Source: JAVWJP01 sp036638975 | Lineage (GTDB): Bacteria; Bacillota; Clostridia; Oscillospirales; Ruminococcaceae | Reading direction: 5' to 3' | Assembly: GCA_036638975.1 (NCBI GenBank) | Contig: JAVWJP010000016.1 | Coordinates: 1-49,088 of the forward strand | Length of the DNA: 49,088 nt | Part shown: positions 1 to 8,359 of the stretch, in pieces | How positions within the stretch are numbered: position 1 is the stretch's first letter | Layout of the letters: every line of letters begins with the position of its first letter | The notes under the pieces: model-generated | What the model was told of the DNA's origin: nothing | Database searches by the model: none | Seen by the model: the letters and a program-made list of their open reading frames with translations, nothing else | Made by a program: the position numbers and the translations under genes

Positions 1-3000
1 CTTTTGTAACGCTAAACTCTGCACCCGCAAGCTTTTTGTTTAAGTCGGCGCTGTCGGTTTTTGTTACAACAAGCTTGCCTTTTACAGGCTCATTTTTTAT
101 TTCTTTAGTATGCACAAAGCCTGCTGTTGTTTCGCCTACTTCAATCATTGTTTTATTATCCGGTGCAGCGGGCAGAACATAGCCCTTTGGGGCTTTTGTT
201 TCGGTAACATAATAAGTGCCATTTCTTATGCCGTCAAACAAAGCTTCGCCTTTTTCATCTGTAGTTTTAACCACCTTGCCCAGCGTAAATTCTGCTCCTA
301 CAAGCGGGTTACCTGTCGTATCGGTTTTTGTAAGCTTTAGCTGCCCCAGTATAGGGCGCGTCTGCCCGCCTGCGCTGCTGCTGCTGGACGTTGTTTTTGT
401 TTCATCGGTTTTAAGTGTCACACCGTTACTTATAACGCTTACTGCGTTGCCATAGGTTGCATCTTTTTTGCAAAAGGTTTTAAAGGTAAGCCAGTATGCC
501 GTTGTTATTTTGTCTTTAAATTTAACCGTAAAGGTTTGCGTTGTTCCGTTCATAACAGCCTTATAGTCTGCGGCTGTGTCTGTTACGTCCTCCGCTTTGG
601 TAATGTTACCCGCGGTGCCAATAGTAAGCTTCTCTAGCTTAATGCTATCGGGGTTTAAGGTAAGCTCCTCTGCAAGCTCGTCTGTAAGCAATGGTGCCTG
701 CATTTCGGCTAGGTTTTGGTTCACCATTATTTTCCATTCAATAGAATAATCGCCGGGGCTGTTTTTACCTATTTTTGTAATAAGCGGGCTTGCAACCTTT
801 TGCTCTGCCTGTACCGAAACAGGGGTTTTAAAGGTGCTTGATGATAGCACCGCTGTGTTTTTTACAGTCCTGCTCTTATCTGTTATATTCATCAGTATTT
901 TATCGCTAACGTTTGTTGCATAGCTTACAACATACGGCTCGTTCCCCGCTGCCATATCAGGCAAAACTACAGTTATTGTGGGCTTTGCAGGTGTTCCGCC
1001 GTCATTGCCTAAGGTTATGCTTGTGGGCGTAACTGTCGTATTCCCCTGCGTTACCACAATAGATTTCACATCAAAGGTAAGCCCTGCCGTATCAAGTGTA
1101 TCTACAATTGTTGGCGCTATCATAGCCATCTTATTTTGGTTTACGGTAATTTGCCAAAACGCTTTTTTTGTATTATAATCGTAGGCTTTTGGTACACTTT
1201 TTGCCAATATTTGGCTGGGCACACTCGGCGTAGCCGAAACAGGGTTGTTCTCGTGCCCCTCAACCTTTAAAGTAGCGGTGTTTTGAAGCTCGCTTACAGC
1301 CGCAGTACTATTGGTGTTTGCCGCCCAATATTTATCATCATTCACAGTGGTATTAAATTTAATGCTGTACTGCTTTTTAACAGTACCTGTAAAGGTAAAA
1401 ACGTAGCCCATGGCAGAGCCGCTTGTGCTGCCCTGTGTAAGCTCCACGCTCACATTGTCGCCTAAATCTACACTGCCGCCGCCTAAGGTAAGCTTTGTGC
1501 CGTTTACAGTTATGGTGTCATTAAGCATGGTAAGCGTGTTTGGCAGCATGTCTGTAACAACAGGGTTTGCAAGCTCTGTACCGCCGTTTTCACCAATAGT
1601 AATAGTCCACGGCAGTGTATGTACAGATGGCACATATGCGCCTACGCTCTTGCTCGAAACAGAGTTGCCATAGTGAACCTTGGCAACTTTGCTAAATCCG
1701 CTTGCCGGTCCATCTGTCGGGTAAAAACCGGCATTATTTATAAACTCATTTGTAAGCTTGTCGTAACCGCTGTCAACGGTCGTGGTGTAGGTTAGTCTTT
1801 GGTCAGTTTTTACTTCTGCATTTTTCATCACATAGGTAAAAGCACCTGTGCCGCCCGCAGTTTTTACATAGCTGTAGTGCTCCGGTGTTGTTGTGGGTTT
1901 TGTTGTTGTGTCCTCTGTTACAGCTGTACCGTTCCACTTTACACTGCCATTTTCAAGGGTAAGCCCCACCGGTATGACATCTGTAATTTCGCCGCCATTA
2001 AACACACAGCTTTGCGGCTTAATAGTCACTGTCCAGTCTATTTTGCCATTTTTAAGCGCCCCTGCCTTGTCTATAAAATCCGCCACAAGCTCTACATCTT
2101 TTTTAGCTTGCGGTTTTTCTTTTGAAGGCTCTGTTATGGTTAGTGTTTTACCTTTGTTTTCACCTGTGGTTGTATCTTTTATATATTGTGTGTTGCTAAA
2201 TGCGGCGGCTGCGGTGTTGCTGAACCTTATTTTTTTATCTGCACCCGCACCGGCATAAGCCGCATCAAAGTCAAACGTTGTGTTATAGCTTATAGTGTAA
2301 TATTCGCCGTCTTTAAGTGTACTGCCGCTTGGCAGTACCACCTTTAGCGTGTAGTTTGGTGTTGTTGCTGTGTCAAGGCTTACCGTACTGCCGCTGACGG
2401 TGGTGGGGCTTTTGTCGCTTGCACTTTTGTAGTGCTTTACGGTTACACCCGTTTTATCATCATACACAAGCGGGCTTTCTATGGCATCGGTAATAACCAC
2501 GCCGCTTACAGTGGCAAGCACAGCAGGCGTCACGTTTGGGTTGCCCGGGTCTGTTATTTGGGCAGTGGCTTTTACCTCCCACGCTATACTCATGTTGTTA
2601 AGCGCGCTAAAGCTTGGTGTTGCCCCCTTTGCCATATCAAGCTTTGCCGTTACAGGGTCTACTTTAAAGTCTACGGGTATTGTTACCTCCTGCCCATGTG
2701 TAGGTGTACTAAAAACAATATCTTGCCTGCCGCCGTTGCCAACTTTGCCCGCATCAAATAAAAGTTCAAAGTGCATTTCGCCCTCTGTACCGGGGTATAA
2801 AATATTATTTGGGTCATTGGGGTTATCTAAATCTCCATATGAATGTTCGTTAAAAGTGACAGTAGCCTCGTTCGGCTTGTTGCTGTCGCCACCTATTACC
2901 CCTTGTGCAACAACAGTATTACCATTTTTTATATCAAATTTAAGCGGCAATGCCTGTGCCTTTGTTTGCGGAGGCAAATTAAAATAATAAGGGACAAGCG

Positions 3001-3766
3001 GGTGCACTGTCTTTACAGCTGCTTCAGGCATTTTAAAATTATACTTAACAGCTATTTTTGCATCTTTTTTTACATCTTTAATATCAACCTTTGTTGGGTC
3101 CTTGCCGTCAATAGCCAGCACAATAAAAGGCTCTCCGCTGCTTGTTTCTGCAAAAAAATCAAATGCTTTATCTATAAGGAAATTAACCTTTACATCATTA
3201 AGCTGCACGCCATTGGCTTTTTTAAAGCGTATAGTTTGGTCCGGCTTGCCGTCAAGCATAAGGCGCGGAGCATTAAAATAAACGTCGGTATTTATACTGA
3301 ACACAGCGTCTGTTACATCGGCGGCTTTGTCGGTAAAAACAAGCTTCACCTCATTGGTATCGGTGGCTATAGTGCCATTTGCAATAATCTCTTTGCCGCT
3401 GTCCAAAACCGCAAAAACCTGCTGCTGTAATTTGCCGCTGTCTTTAACAAGCACCTCTTTTGGCAAGTTAAACGTATAGGTATCACCCTCAGCCACATTT
3501 GCAATATTGTATTTATACTGAAGCTGTATTGGGTTAGCTTCATTAACACCGCTCCCCAAAGCTATGCCGCTGTCAGCTTGCAGTATTGCGGCATTTGTAA
3601 GGTCAAAGCCTGCATACCCGCCGCTGTTTAATGCTCGGTTTTGCCCCGAATCGCCGGCTTCGCCCTGTGCGCTTACAAAAAGCCCCGACGAAAGCTGCAT
3701 AAGTATAGCGCATACCAGCACCAAGGCGCCTACTTTAAAGTGTTTACCGCTTATTTTAGTTCTCAA
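1..3766 (-). CDS. Cna-type cell-surface adhesin, C-terminus beyond the window
   Basis: This is a secreted surface protein of more than 1,255 residues, read on the minus strand without a stop. Residues 1 to about 35 form a signal peptide: basic MRTKISGK, a hydrophobic core, then FVSAQG. The middle holds a series of adhesin-like beta domains that repeatedly open with W-x-[IV]-x-[IV] (near residues 395, 577, 722, 873 and 1010), as in collagen-binding or SdrG-type modules. From about residue 1130 come SpaA/Cna-B prealbumin-like domains. LKLTKTD supplies the candidate isopeptide Lys and YYVTETKAPKGY the Glu; a second copy begins at about 1215 and is cut by the window edge. An LPxTG sorting signal would be expected off the window. 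The chosen start is TTG with AGGA 10 nt upstream. GTG at 3775 is an alternative. The ligand is unknown. Confidence 0.85.
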   Translation of the reverse strand, partial: MRTKISGKHFKVGALVLVCAILMQLSSGLFVSAQGEAGDSGQNRALNSGGYAGFDLTNAAILQADSGIALGSGVNEANPIQLQYKYNIANVAEGDTYTFNLPKEVLVKDSGKLQQQVFAVLDSGKEIIANGTIATDTNEVKLVFTDKAADVTDAVFSINTDVYFNAPRLMLDGKPDQTIRFKKANGVQLNDVKVNFLIDKAFDFFAETSSGEPFIVLAIDGKDPTKVDIKDVKKDAKIAVKYNFKMPEAAVKTVHPLVPYYFNLPPQTKAQALPLKFDIKNGNTVVAQGVIGGDSNKPNEATVTFNEHSYGDLDNPNDPNNILYPGTEGEMHFELLFDAGKVGNGGRQDIVFSTPTHGQEVTIPVDFKVDPVTAKLDMAKGATPSFSALNNMSIAWEVKATAQITDPGNPNVTPAVLATVSGVVITDAIESPLVYDDKTGVTVKHYKSASDKSPTTVSGSTVSLDTATTPNYTLKVVLPSGSTLKDGEYYTISYNTTFDFDAAYAGAGADKKIRFSNTAAAAFSNTQYIKDTTTGENKGKTLTITEPSKEKPQAKKDVELVADFIDKAGALKNGKIDWTVTIKPQSCVFNGGEITDVIPVGLTLENGSVKWNGTAVTEDTTTKPTTTPEHYSYVKTAGGTGAFTYVMKNAEVKTDQRLTYTTTVDSGYDKLTNEFINNAGFYPTDGPASGFSKVAKVHYGNSVSSKSVGAYVPSVHTLPWTITIGENGGTELANPVVTDMLPNTLTMLNDTITVNGTKLTLGGGSVDLGDNVSVELTQGSTSGSAMGYVFTFTGTVKKQYSIKFNTTVNDDKYWAANTNSTAAVSELQNTATLKVEGHENNPVSATPSVPSQILAKSVPKAYDYNTKKAFWQITVNQNKMAMIAPTIVDTLDTAGLTFDVKSIVVTQGNTTVTPTSITLGNDGGTPAKPTITVVLPDMAAGNEPYVVSYATNVSDKILMNITDKSRTVKNTAVLSSSTFKTPVSVQAEQKVASPLITKIGKNSPGDYSIEWKIMVNQNLAEMQAPLLTDELAEELTLNPDSIKLEKLTIGTAGNITKAEDVTDTAADYKAVMNGTTQTFTVKFKDKITTAYWLTFKTFCKKDATYGNAVSVISNGVTLKTDETKTTSSSSSAGGQTRPILGQLKLTKTDTTGNPLVGAEFTLGKVVKTTDEKGEALFDGIRNGTYYVTETKAPKGYVLPAAPDNKTMIEVGETTAGFVHTKEIKNEPVKGKLVVTKTDSADLNKKLAGAEFSVTK

Positions 3767-3941
3767 TAAAAGCACGTCCTATCCCACTTTAAAAGGCTGT
3801 CCGCAAACGCGTTGTCAATCCGTAGTAAAGTTATGTGTAATCTATCTAATTATATAAACTAATGAAAATAGCTTTTTATTGTGGTATAAACGGTATTATT
3901 TTAGGTGCAAATAGCCGTACAAGCAAGCCGACAAATATACA

Positions 3942-3971
3942 TTGACAAAAAAGCCTGTTTTCTGCTATAGT
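3942..3971 (+). promoter_or_regulatory. Sigma-A type promoter of the MATE gene
   Basis: TTGACA is followed after 18 nt by TATAGT. It lies about 40 nt upstream of the GTG start at 4009, which has GTGGAGG at 3995-4001 as ribosome binding site. The rest of 3767-3941 is AT-rich; I found no confident promoter for the divergent adhesin gene. Confidence 0.75.
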
Positions 3972-4008
3972 TAATAGTACGGCTGCATTTTGCTGTGGAG
4001 GTATATTT

Positions 4009-5358
4009 GTGATATTCGTAAAAGACAAATCTTTTTATAAAACGGTGCTCTCGCTCTCGCTTCCCATAGCGCTGCAAAACCTTATAACAACGGGCGTAAG
4101 CATGATGGACACCGTCATGCTGGGTGCTTTGGGCGAGGTGCAGCTTTCGGCAGCGTCGCTTGCGGGGCAGGTTTCGTTTATATTTATGATATTTAATTTT
4201 GGCATAGCCAGCGGCACAGGTGTGCTGACAGCGCAATATTGGGGCAAGGGCGATGTTACCGCTATAAAGCACATTATGGCAAGTATGTACAGGCTTAGCT
4301 TTGCTGTTGCGGCCGTTATGATGTTGGCTTCTCTTATCTTCCCCGTGCAAATTATGAGCGTATTTTCGCACGAACCGCAGGTGGTGGCAGAGGGTGTCAA
4401 ATACCTGCAAATTATAGCCTTCACCTACCTTATGTATGGCGTTACCATAACCAGCATAGGCGTTTTGCGCACCGTGGGCACGGTTAAAATATCTCTTGTT
4501 GTTTACAGCATTTCTTTTGTGACAAATGTGTTTTTTAACTGGGTGTTTATATACGGCAACTTAGGTGCGCCAAGGCTCGAAATACGCGGTGCGGCGCTGG
4601 GTACGCTTATAGCCCGCGTAACCGAGTTTGTCGTAATAATGTTTTTTATGCGCTTTAAAGAAAAAAAGATTTGCTTTAGGCTTAAAGATATTCTTTACAC
4701 CGACGAGGGGCGAAGCGCCGAGTTTAGGCGCACAGCAACGCCTGTTGCATTAAACGAGCTTATATGGTCCTCCGGCGTAGCTATGCTCTCTGTAATAATG
4801 GGGCAAATGGGCAGCGTCGTTGTGGCGGCAAACAGTATTTGCCAAGTGGTAGTGCAGTTTGTTTCTGTGTTTTTTCAGGGCGTGGGCAATGCCGCCGCCG
4901 TAATAATAGGCAACACCATAGGGCAAGGGCGTTACAAAGATGCCGAGGACCGCGCAAAAACATTTTTATCAATAAGCCTGCTTTTGGGGATTGTCGCGGG
5001 CGCACTTATGCTACTTGTAAAGCCTATTGCTATAAACTTCTACAATGTTTCGGAGCTTACAAAGCAAGTAGCAAACCAAATTATGACAATTTCGGCGGGT
5101 GTTGTGGTCTTTCAATCCGTGGCAATGATAACCGTTGTCGGGACACTGCGCGGCGGCGGAGATGTGCGCTTTGGGCTCTTTATAGATGTTATTTTTTTAT
5201 GGATGATTGCTATTCCATTGGGCTTTTTAACAGGGCTTAAACTCGGTCTGCCCGTTGCCGTGGTTTATTTCTGCATCAAAATAGATGAGTTTTTAAAATC
5301 AATTTTATGCTTTGTGCGAATCTACAGTGAAAAATGGCTTAGAGATTTAACAAGATAA
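4009..5358 (+). CDS. MATE family multidrug/cation antiporter
   Basis: This is a 449-residue polytopic membrane protein, the usual length for MATE exporters (about 12 helices in two six-helix halves). The N-terminal segment LPIALQNLITTGVSMMDTVML is typical of MATE helix 1, and the second half restarts at about residue 245 (PVALNELIWSSGVAML) with the same pattern, as expected from the internal duplication. Family members expel organic cations or drugs in exchange for Na+ or H+; the substrate here cannot be told from sequence. The gene starts with GTG behind GTGGAGG, has its own promoter, and appears monocistronic because sigH downstream has a separate promoter. Confidence 0.9.
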   Translation: MIFVKDKSFYKTVLSLSLPIALQNLITTGVSMMDTVMLGALGEVQLSAASLAGQVSFIFMIFNFGIASGTGVLTAQYWGKGDVTAIKHIMASMYRLSFAVAAVMMLASLIFPVQIMSVFSHEPQVVAEGVKYLQIIAFTYLMYGVTITSIGVLRTVGTVKISLVVYSISFVTNVFFNWVFIYGNLGAPRLEIRGAALGTLIARVTEFVVIMFFMRFKEKKICFRLKDILYTDEGRSAEFRRTATPVALNELIWSSGVAMLSVIMGQMGSVVVAANSICQVVVQFVSVFFQGVGNAAAVIIGNTIGQGRYKDAEDRAKTFLSISLLLGIVAGALMLLVKPIAINFYNVSELTKQVANQIMTISAGVVVFQSVAMITVVGTLRGGGDVRFGLFIDVIFLWMIAIPLGFLTGLKLGLPVAVVYFCIKIDEFLKSILCFVRIYSEKWLRDLTR

Positions 5359-5408
5359 ACAAAACCTTATGGCTCTTATGTATTTTTTGTTAAACATTCA
5401 TAAAAAGG

Positions 5409-5437
5409 TTGACAACTACCGCTTTTGCGTGTATAGT
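5409..5437 (+). promoter_or_regulatory. Near-consensus sigma-A promoter of the sigma factor gene
   Basis: TTGACA, a 17-nt spacer and TATAGT. The predicted transcript start is near 5444, so the ATG at 5458 would have almost no leader. This supports translation from ATG 5491, which has GGAGAG at 5478-5483. Confidence 0.85.
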
Positions 5438-5490
5438 AAAACATACAATCGGTAATTATGGAATGGCAACATTTTTCGGAGAGAAGCTTA

Positions 5491-6087
5491 ATGCAAGATA
5501 ATTCTTTATTCTGCGACACAAACCTCACCGACGAACAACTGGCGCAAAAGGCTAAAGGGGCTTGCTCTGATGAGCTTTCGGCTTTGTTTGTACGATATGA
5601 ACCAATTGCTAAATCACTTGTAAAAGGCTATAACATAGCAGGTATGGAGCAAGACGACTTGGCGCAGGAGGCACTTATGGGGCTTTTTAAGGCTGTGCGC
5701 AGCTTTAAAAAAGACCGTAACATTCCTTTTCGCGCATACGCCCTCATTTGCATGAGGCGGCAGGTAAACACCGCCGTTAAAGCGGGGCTTGCCGGCAAGC
5801 AGCAGCCCCTAAGCAACTATGTACCGCTTGATGACAGCGACGAGCTTCTTTACGGTACACAGCACCGCGCACCAAGCCCCGAAGCCATAGTTATTATGGA
5901 AGAAGAAGCCAGCGGTACGCGGCAGCAGATAAAAAACCTGCTTTCTCCCTTCGAGCAGAAAACCCTAAGGCTTTACCTTAGCGGAATAAGCTACGAGGAT
6001 ATTGCAAAAGCACAAGGCACCACCCCAAAGGCTGTTGACAATGCGCTTCAGCGTGTGCGGCGAAAGCTGCGCGAAATAAAGCACTGA
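5491..6087 (+). CDS. sigH: RNA polymerase sigma factor, SigH (sigma-30) type
   Basis: This 198-residue sigma-70 family protein has region 2 (MEQDDLAQEALMGLFKAVRSF, then RAYALICMRRQVNTAVK) and region 4 at the C-terminus (LSGISYEDIAKAQGTT..AVDNALQRVRRKL). The order and wording (RQ-x-x-TAVK, PLSNYVPLDD, VDNALQRVKRKL-like end) match Spo0H/SigH, the transition-phase sigma factor that starts sporulation in Bacillus and Clostridia, rather than SigA or an ECF factor. ATG 5491 is preferred over ATG 5458 because it has a proper Shine-Dalgarno sequence. Its own gene has a strong vegetative promoter. The presence of cotJ genes in this window fits a sporulating host. Confidence 0.85.
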   Translation: MQDNSLFCDTNLTDEQLAQKAKGACSDELSALFVRYEPIAKSLVKGYNIAGMEQDDLAQEALMGLFKAVRSFKKDRNIPFRAYALICMRRQVNTAVKAGLAGKQQPLSNYVPLDDSDELLYGTQHRAPSPEAIVIMEEEASGTRQQIKNLLSPFEQKTLRLYLSGISYEDIAKAQGTTPKAVDNALQRVRRKLREIKH

Positions 6088-6217
6088 ACAGCCCCCTAAT
6101 TTTAATATAACCCGTAATCGGGCTATATAATAATGTCCCTATGGTATGTCTGACGCGTTGGTAATTCAATGTACGGCACAACATCTATGGGCAAATTTTA
6201 AAAGCGAGGTAAAGACT

Positions 6218-6493
6218 ATGTACGAAGACAGAACCCTTATTTGCAAAGAGTGTGGAGCAGAATTCATTTTCACCGCCGGTGAGCAAGAATTCTATGCTGA
6301 GAAAGGCTTTGTAAACGAGCCACAGAGATGTAAGAACTGCCGTGACGCACGCAAAAACAGCATGAAATCTGAGAGAGAAATGTTCACAGCTTCTTGCGCC
6401 GCTTGCGGTAAAGAAGCAAAAGTTCCTTTCAGACCACGCGAAGACAGACCTGTATATTGCAGCGAGTGCTTTGCAAAAATGAAGGCCGAATAA
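6218..6493 (+). CDS. Small double zinc-ribbon protein
   Basis: This 91-residue protein has four CxxC pairs: C9/C12, C38/C41, C60/C63 and C81/C84. The first half (CKECGAEFIFTAGEQEFYA followed by RCKNCR) is the 'probable zinc-ribbon' (zf-trcl) type. The second half (CAACGKEAKVPFRP then RPVYCSECF) matches the CxxC-x17-CxxC family found in many Firmicutes. It probably binds two zinc ions; the role is unknown, perhaps nucleic-acid or ribosome associated. ATG 6218 is chosen because GAGGT lies 7 nt upstream; an in-frame upstream extension from 6146 lacks a ribosome binding site. It ends just before a strong terminator. Confidence 0.85.
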   Translation: MYEDRTLICKECGAEFIFTAGEQEFYAEKGFVNEPQRCKNCRDARKNSMKSEREMFTASCAACGKEAKVPFRPREDRPVYCSECFAKMKAE

Positions 6494-6509
6494 TTAAGCT
6501 TTCTCTCAA

Positions 6510-6540
6510 GGCGTCCGATACATCATCGGGCGCCTTTTTG
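6510..6540 (+). terminator. Rho-independent terminator after the zinc-ribbon gene
   Basis: A 10-bp stem (GGCGTCCGAT pairing with ATCGGGCGCC, one G-U) with a 5-nt loop is followed by TTTTT. Confidence 0.9.
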
Positions 6541-6570
6541 TTGACTTTTTTAAGCCTTATATGCTAGAAT
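6541..6570 (+). promoter_or_regulatory. Promoter of the DUF1858-trmK-nif3-rqcH group
   Basis: TTGACT, an 18-nt spacer and TAGAAT follow directly after the terminator, about 70 nt before the DUF1858 gene. Confidence 0.7.
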
Positions 6571-6636
6571 GACTATAGCTTTAGTTTGCGTTTTTGTTAA
6601 TCGCAACACAAAATTATATAAATGGAGGACACAAAA

Positions 6637-6843
6637 ATGTCACTTGAAATTACAAAAGAAACAGTTATCGGCGATATACTTGATGCCGACGGCAGCACAG
6701 CGGAGTTTTTCTTAGGAATGGGTATGCACTGCCTCGGCTGCCCCTCCTCTCGCGGCGAGAGCGTAGAAGATGCTTGTTACGTGCACGGCATTGACTGTGA
6801 CGAGTTTGTGGCAAAGCTTAACGCGCACATCAAAGGCAATTGA
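6637..6843 (+). CDS. DUF1858 domain protein
   Basis: This 68-residue protein is a single DUF1858 domain: an N-terminal strand (ITKETVIGDIL), then the signature GMGMHCLGCPSS with its CxxC, then a short helix. The fold resembles the N-terminal part of ScdA/RIC proteins and domains next to hybrid-cluster proteins; a metal or redox role is suspected for the family but not shown here. The start is ATG 6637 behind GGAGG at 6624-6628. The stop overlaps the TTG start of trmK (TTGA), so the two are translationally coupled. Confidence 0.85.
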   Translation: MSLEITKETVIGDILDADGSTAEFFLGMGMHCLGCPSSRGESVEDACYVHGIDCDEFVAKLNAHIKGN

Positions 6844-7529
6844 ACAGCGCACCTGTTTTGGACAAGCGCCTTTCACTTTTAGCGGGGCTTGTGCGGCAAA
6901 ACACCGTGGCGGCGGATATCGGTGCCGACCACGGACAGCTTATAACGTGGCTTGTTGCGCGCGGCGTATGTACGCGCGGCTATTCCTGCGACATAAATGA
7001 AAAACCGCTTTTGCACAGCCGCGCCACCGCGCGGCGTTTTGGCGTTGAAGATAAAATAAGCTTTGTCCTCTCGGACGGGCTTGAAAAGCTTGACGAAAAT
7101 GCGGTTGATGATGTTATAATTGCGGGTATGGGCGGCGACCTAATTGCCGAAATATTAGAGCGCGGGCACTGGCACAGCGGCAAGCACAGCTTTATTTTAC
7201 AGCCTATGACGCGCCCTGATGAGCTGCGCCGTCGGCTATGCTTAGGCGGGTACAGCATAACAGCCGAGCACGCAGCACAGGCAAATGGCTTTTGCTACAG
7301 CGCAATTTTGGCACACTATAGCGGAAAACCGCTGCCCTGCACCCCGCTTTTTGCGGCTGTAGGTTTACTGCCGCAGGAGGGCACTGCCACAGCAAACGAA
7401 TATATAAAAAGACGTGCGGCAAAAGTACGAAAAAAGCTGCTTGGGCTTAAAGCCGCAAAAAACCGCACCGAGGACACAGTAGCGCTTGAGGCACTTTATG
7501 CCGAAATTATGGCTGCACTACAGGAGTAA
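6840..7529 (+). CDS. trmK: tRNA (adenine(22)-N1)-methyltransferase TrmK
   Basis: This 229-residue Rossmann methyltransferase of the TrmK/YqfN family methylates N1 of A22 in tRNA using S-adenosylmethionine. The SAM-binding motif VAADIGADHGQL is near residue 25 and VIIAGMGGDLI near residue 95. LQPMTRPDELRRRL is characteristic of the family, and the C-terminal helical part contains AAKVRKKL. The TTG start overlaps the upstream stop codon. The Nif3-like gene follows after 4 nt, the same trmK-nif3 pairing seen next to sigma factor genes in other Firmicutes. Confidence 0.88.
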   Translation: MNSAPVLDKRLSLLAGLVRQNTVAADIGADHGQLITWLVARGVCTRGYSCDINEKPLLHSRATARRFGVEDKISFVLSDGLEKLDENAVDDVIIAGMGGDLIAEILERGHWHSGKHSFILQPMTRPDELRRRLCLGGYSITAEHAAQANGFCYSAILAHYSGKPLPCTPLFAAVGLLPQEGTATANEYIKRRAAKVRKKLLGLKAAKNRTEDTVALEALYAEIMAALQE

Positions 7530-7533
7530 AAAA

Positions 7534-8337
7534 ATGACAGAAACCGCTCTTACAAAAATATATAATGCAATTGATTCCTTTGCGCCTTTTTGTAAAGCCG
7601 AGGAATGGGACAATTGCGGAATTTTACTGCGCGGAGAAAACGAAAATATAACAAAAGCACTGCTGGCTTTAGACATCACAGCTAAGGTTATAGAAGAAGC
7701 ACAAGCAATTGGCGCAGAGCTTATTATATCGCATCACCCCGTAATATTTGACCCTATAAAAAATATTAACTGCGACTCCCCTGTTTACCTGCTGGCAAAA
7801 CACGGCATAAGCGCAATATGTGCGCATACAAGCTTAGATGCTTCGCCAAACGGTGTAAATAAAGCACTTGCAGAGCGCTTGGGGCTTAAAAATATACAGG
7901 CGCTTACAAACGGCAAAAACGACATTGAGAGCAGCGAAGCCGCTTTTGGCAGCATAGGTGAGCTTACGACAGAGCTTGTGCCAAAGGCATTTGCAGAGCT
8001 TGTAAAAAACAGCCTTAGCAGCGGCGGTGTCTGCTTTACGCCCTACAGCGGCGGCATAAAAAAAGTGGCGGTATGCGGCGGAGCAGGTGCCGAATTTATG
8101 CTGCAAGCCGCACAAAACGGTGCACAGGCTTTTGTGACAGGCGAAGCTAAGCACCACCAGCTTTTGCAGGCGCAAAGCCTTAAAATAATGCTTGTTTCGG
8201 CAGGGCATTACGCCACCGAAAGCGTTGTTTTAGCGCCGCTTCGCGAAATGCTTAAAAAAGCTCTTGCAAAGCAGGGCTGCAAAAATATAGAATTTATTGT
8301 ATCACAATGTGAAAAAGACCCGGCTTTATATTTATGA
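7534..8337 (+). CDS. Nif3-like dinuclear metal center protein
   Basis: This 267-residue protein belongs to the NIF3/YbgI/YqfO family, which forms toroidal hexamers with two metal ions per subunit. Metal-binding motifs are visible: ISHHPVIFDPI, CAHTSLDASPNGVN and, at the C-terminus, GEAKHHQ and SAGHYATE. It is the short form without the middle insertion that makes Bacillus YqfO about 370 residues. Family members are often labelled GTP cyclohydrolase I type 2, but the biochemical role is uncertain. ATG 7534 lies 7 nt after CAGGAG; an upstream in-frame start overlaps trmK and has no ribosome binding site. Confidence 0.88.
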   Translation: MTETALTKIYNAIDSFAPFCKAEEWDNCGILLRGENENITKALLALDITAKVIEEAQAIGAELIISHHPVIFDPIKNINCDSPVYLLAKHGISAICAHTSLDASPNGVNKALAERLGLKNIQALTNGKNDIESSEAAFGSIGELTTELVPKAFAELVKNSLSSGGVCFTPYSGGIKKVAVCGGAGAEFMLQAAQNGAQAFVTGEAKHHQLLQAQSLKIMLVSAGHYATESVVLAPLREMLKKALAKQGCKNIEFIVSQCEKDPALYL

Positions 8338-8359
8338 TTTTTAAGAAAAAGGTGAATAA

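Noticed and set aside
1..3430. Several plus-strand frames of 60-195 codons
   Set aside because: They lie opposite the long uninterrupted adhesin frame and show no domain, start signal or consistent codon use.
6090..6140. Small inverted repeat CCCG-TAAT-CGGG after sigH as a terminator
   Set aside because: Only a 4-bp GC stem with a mismatch and no T run.
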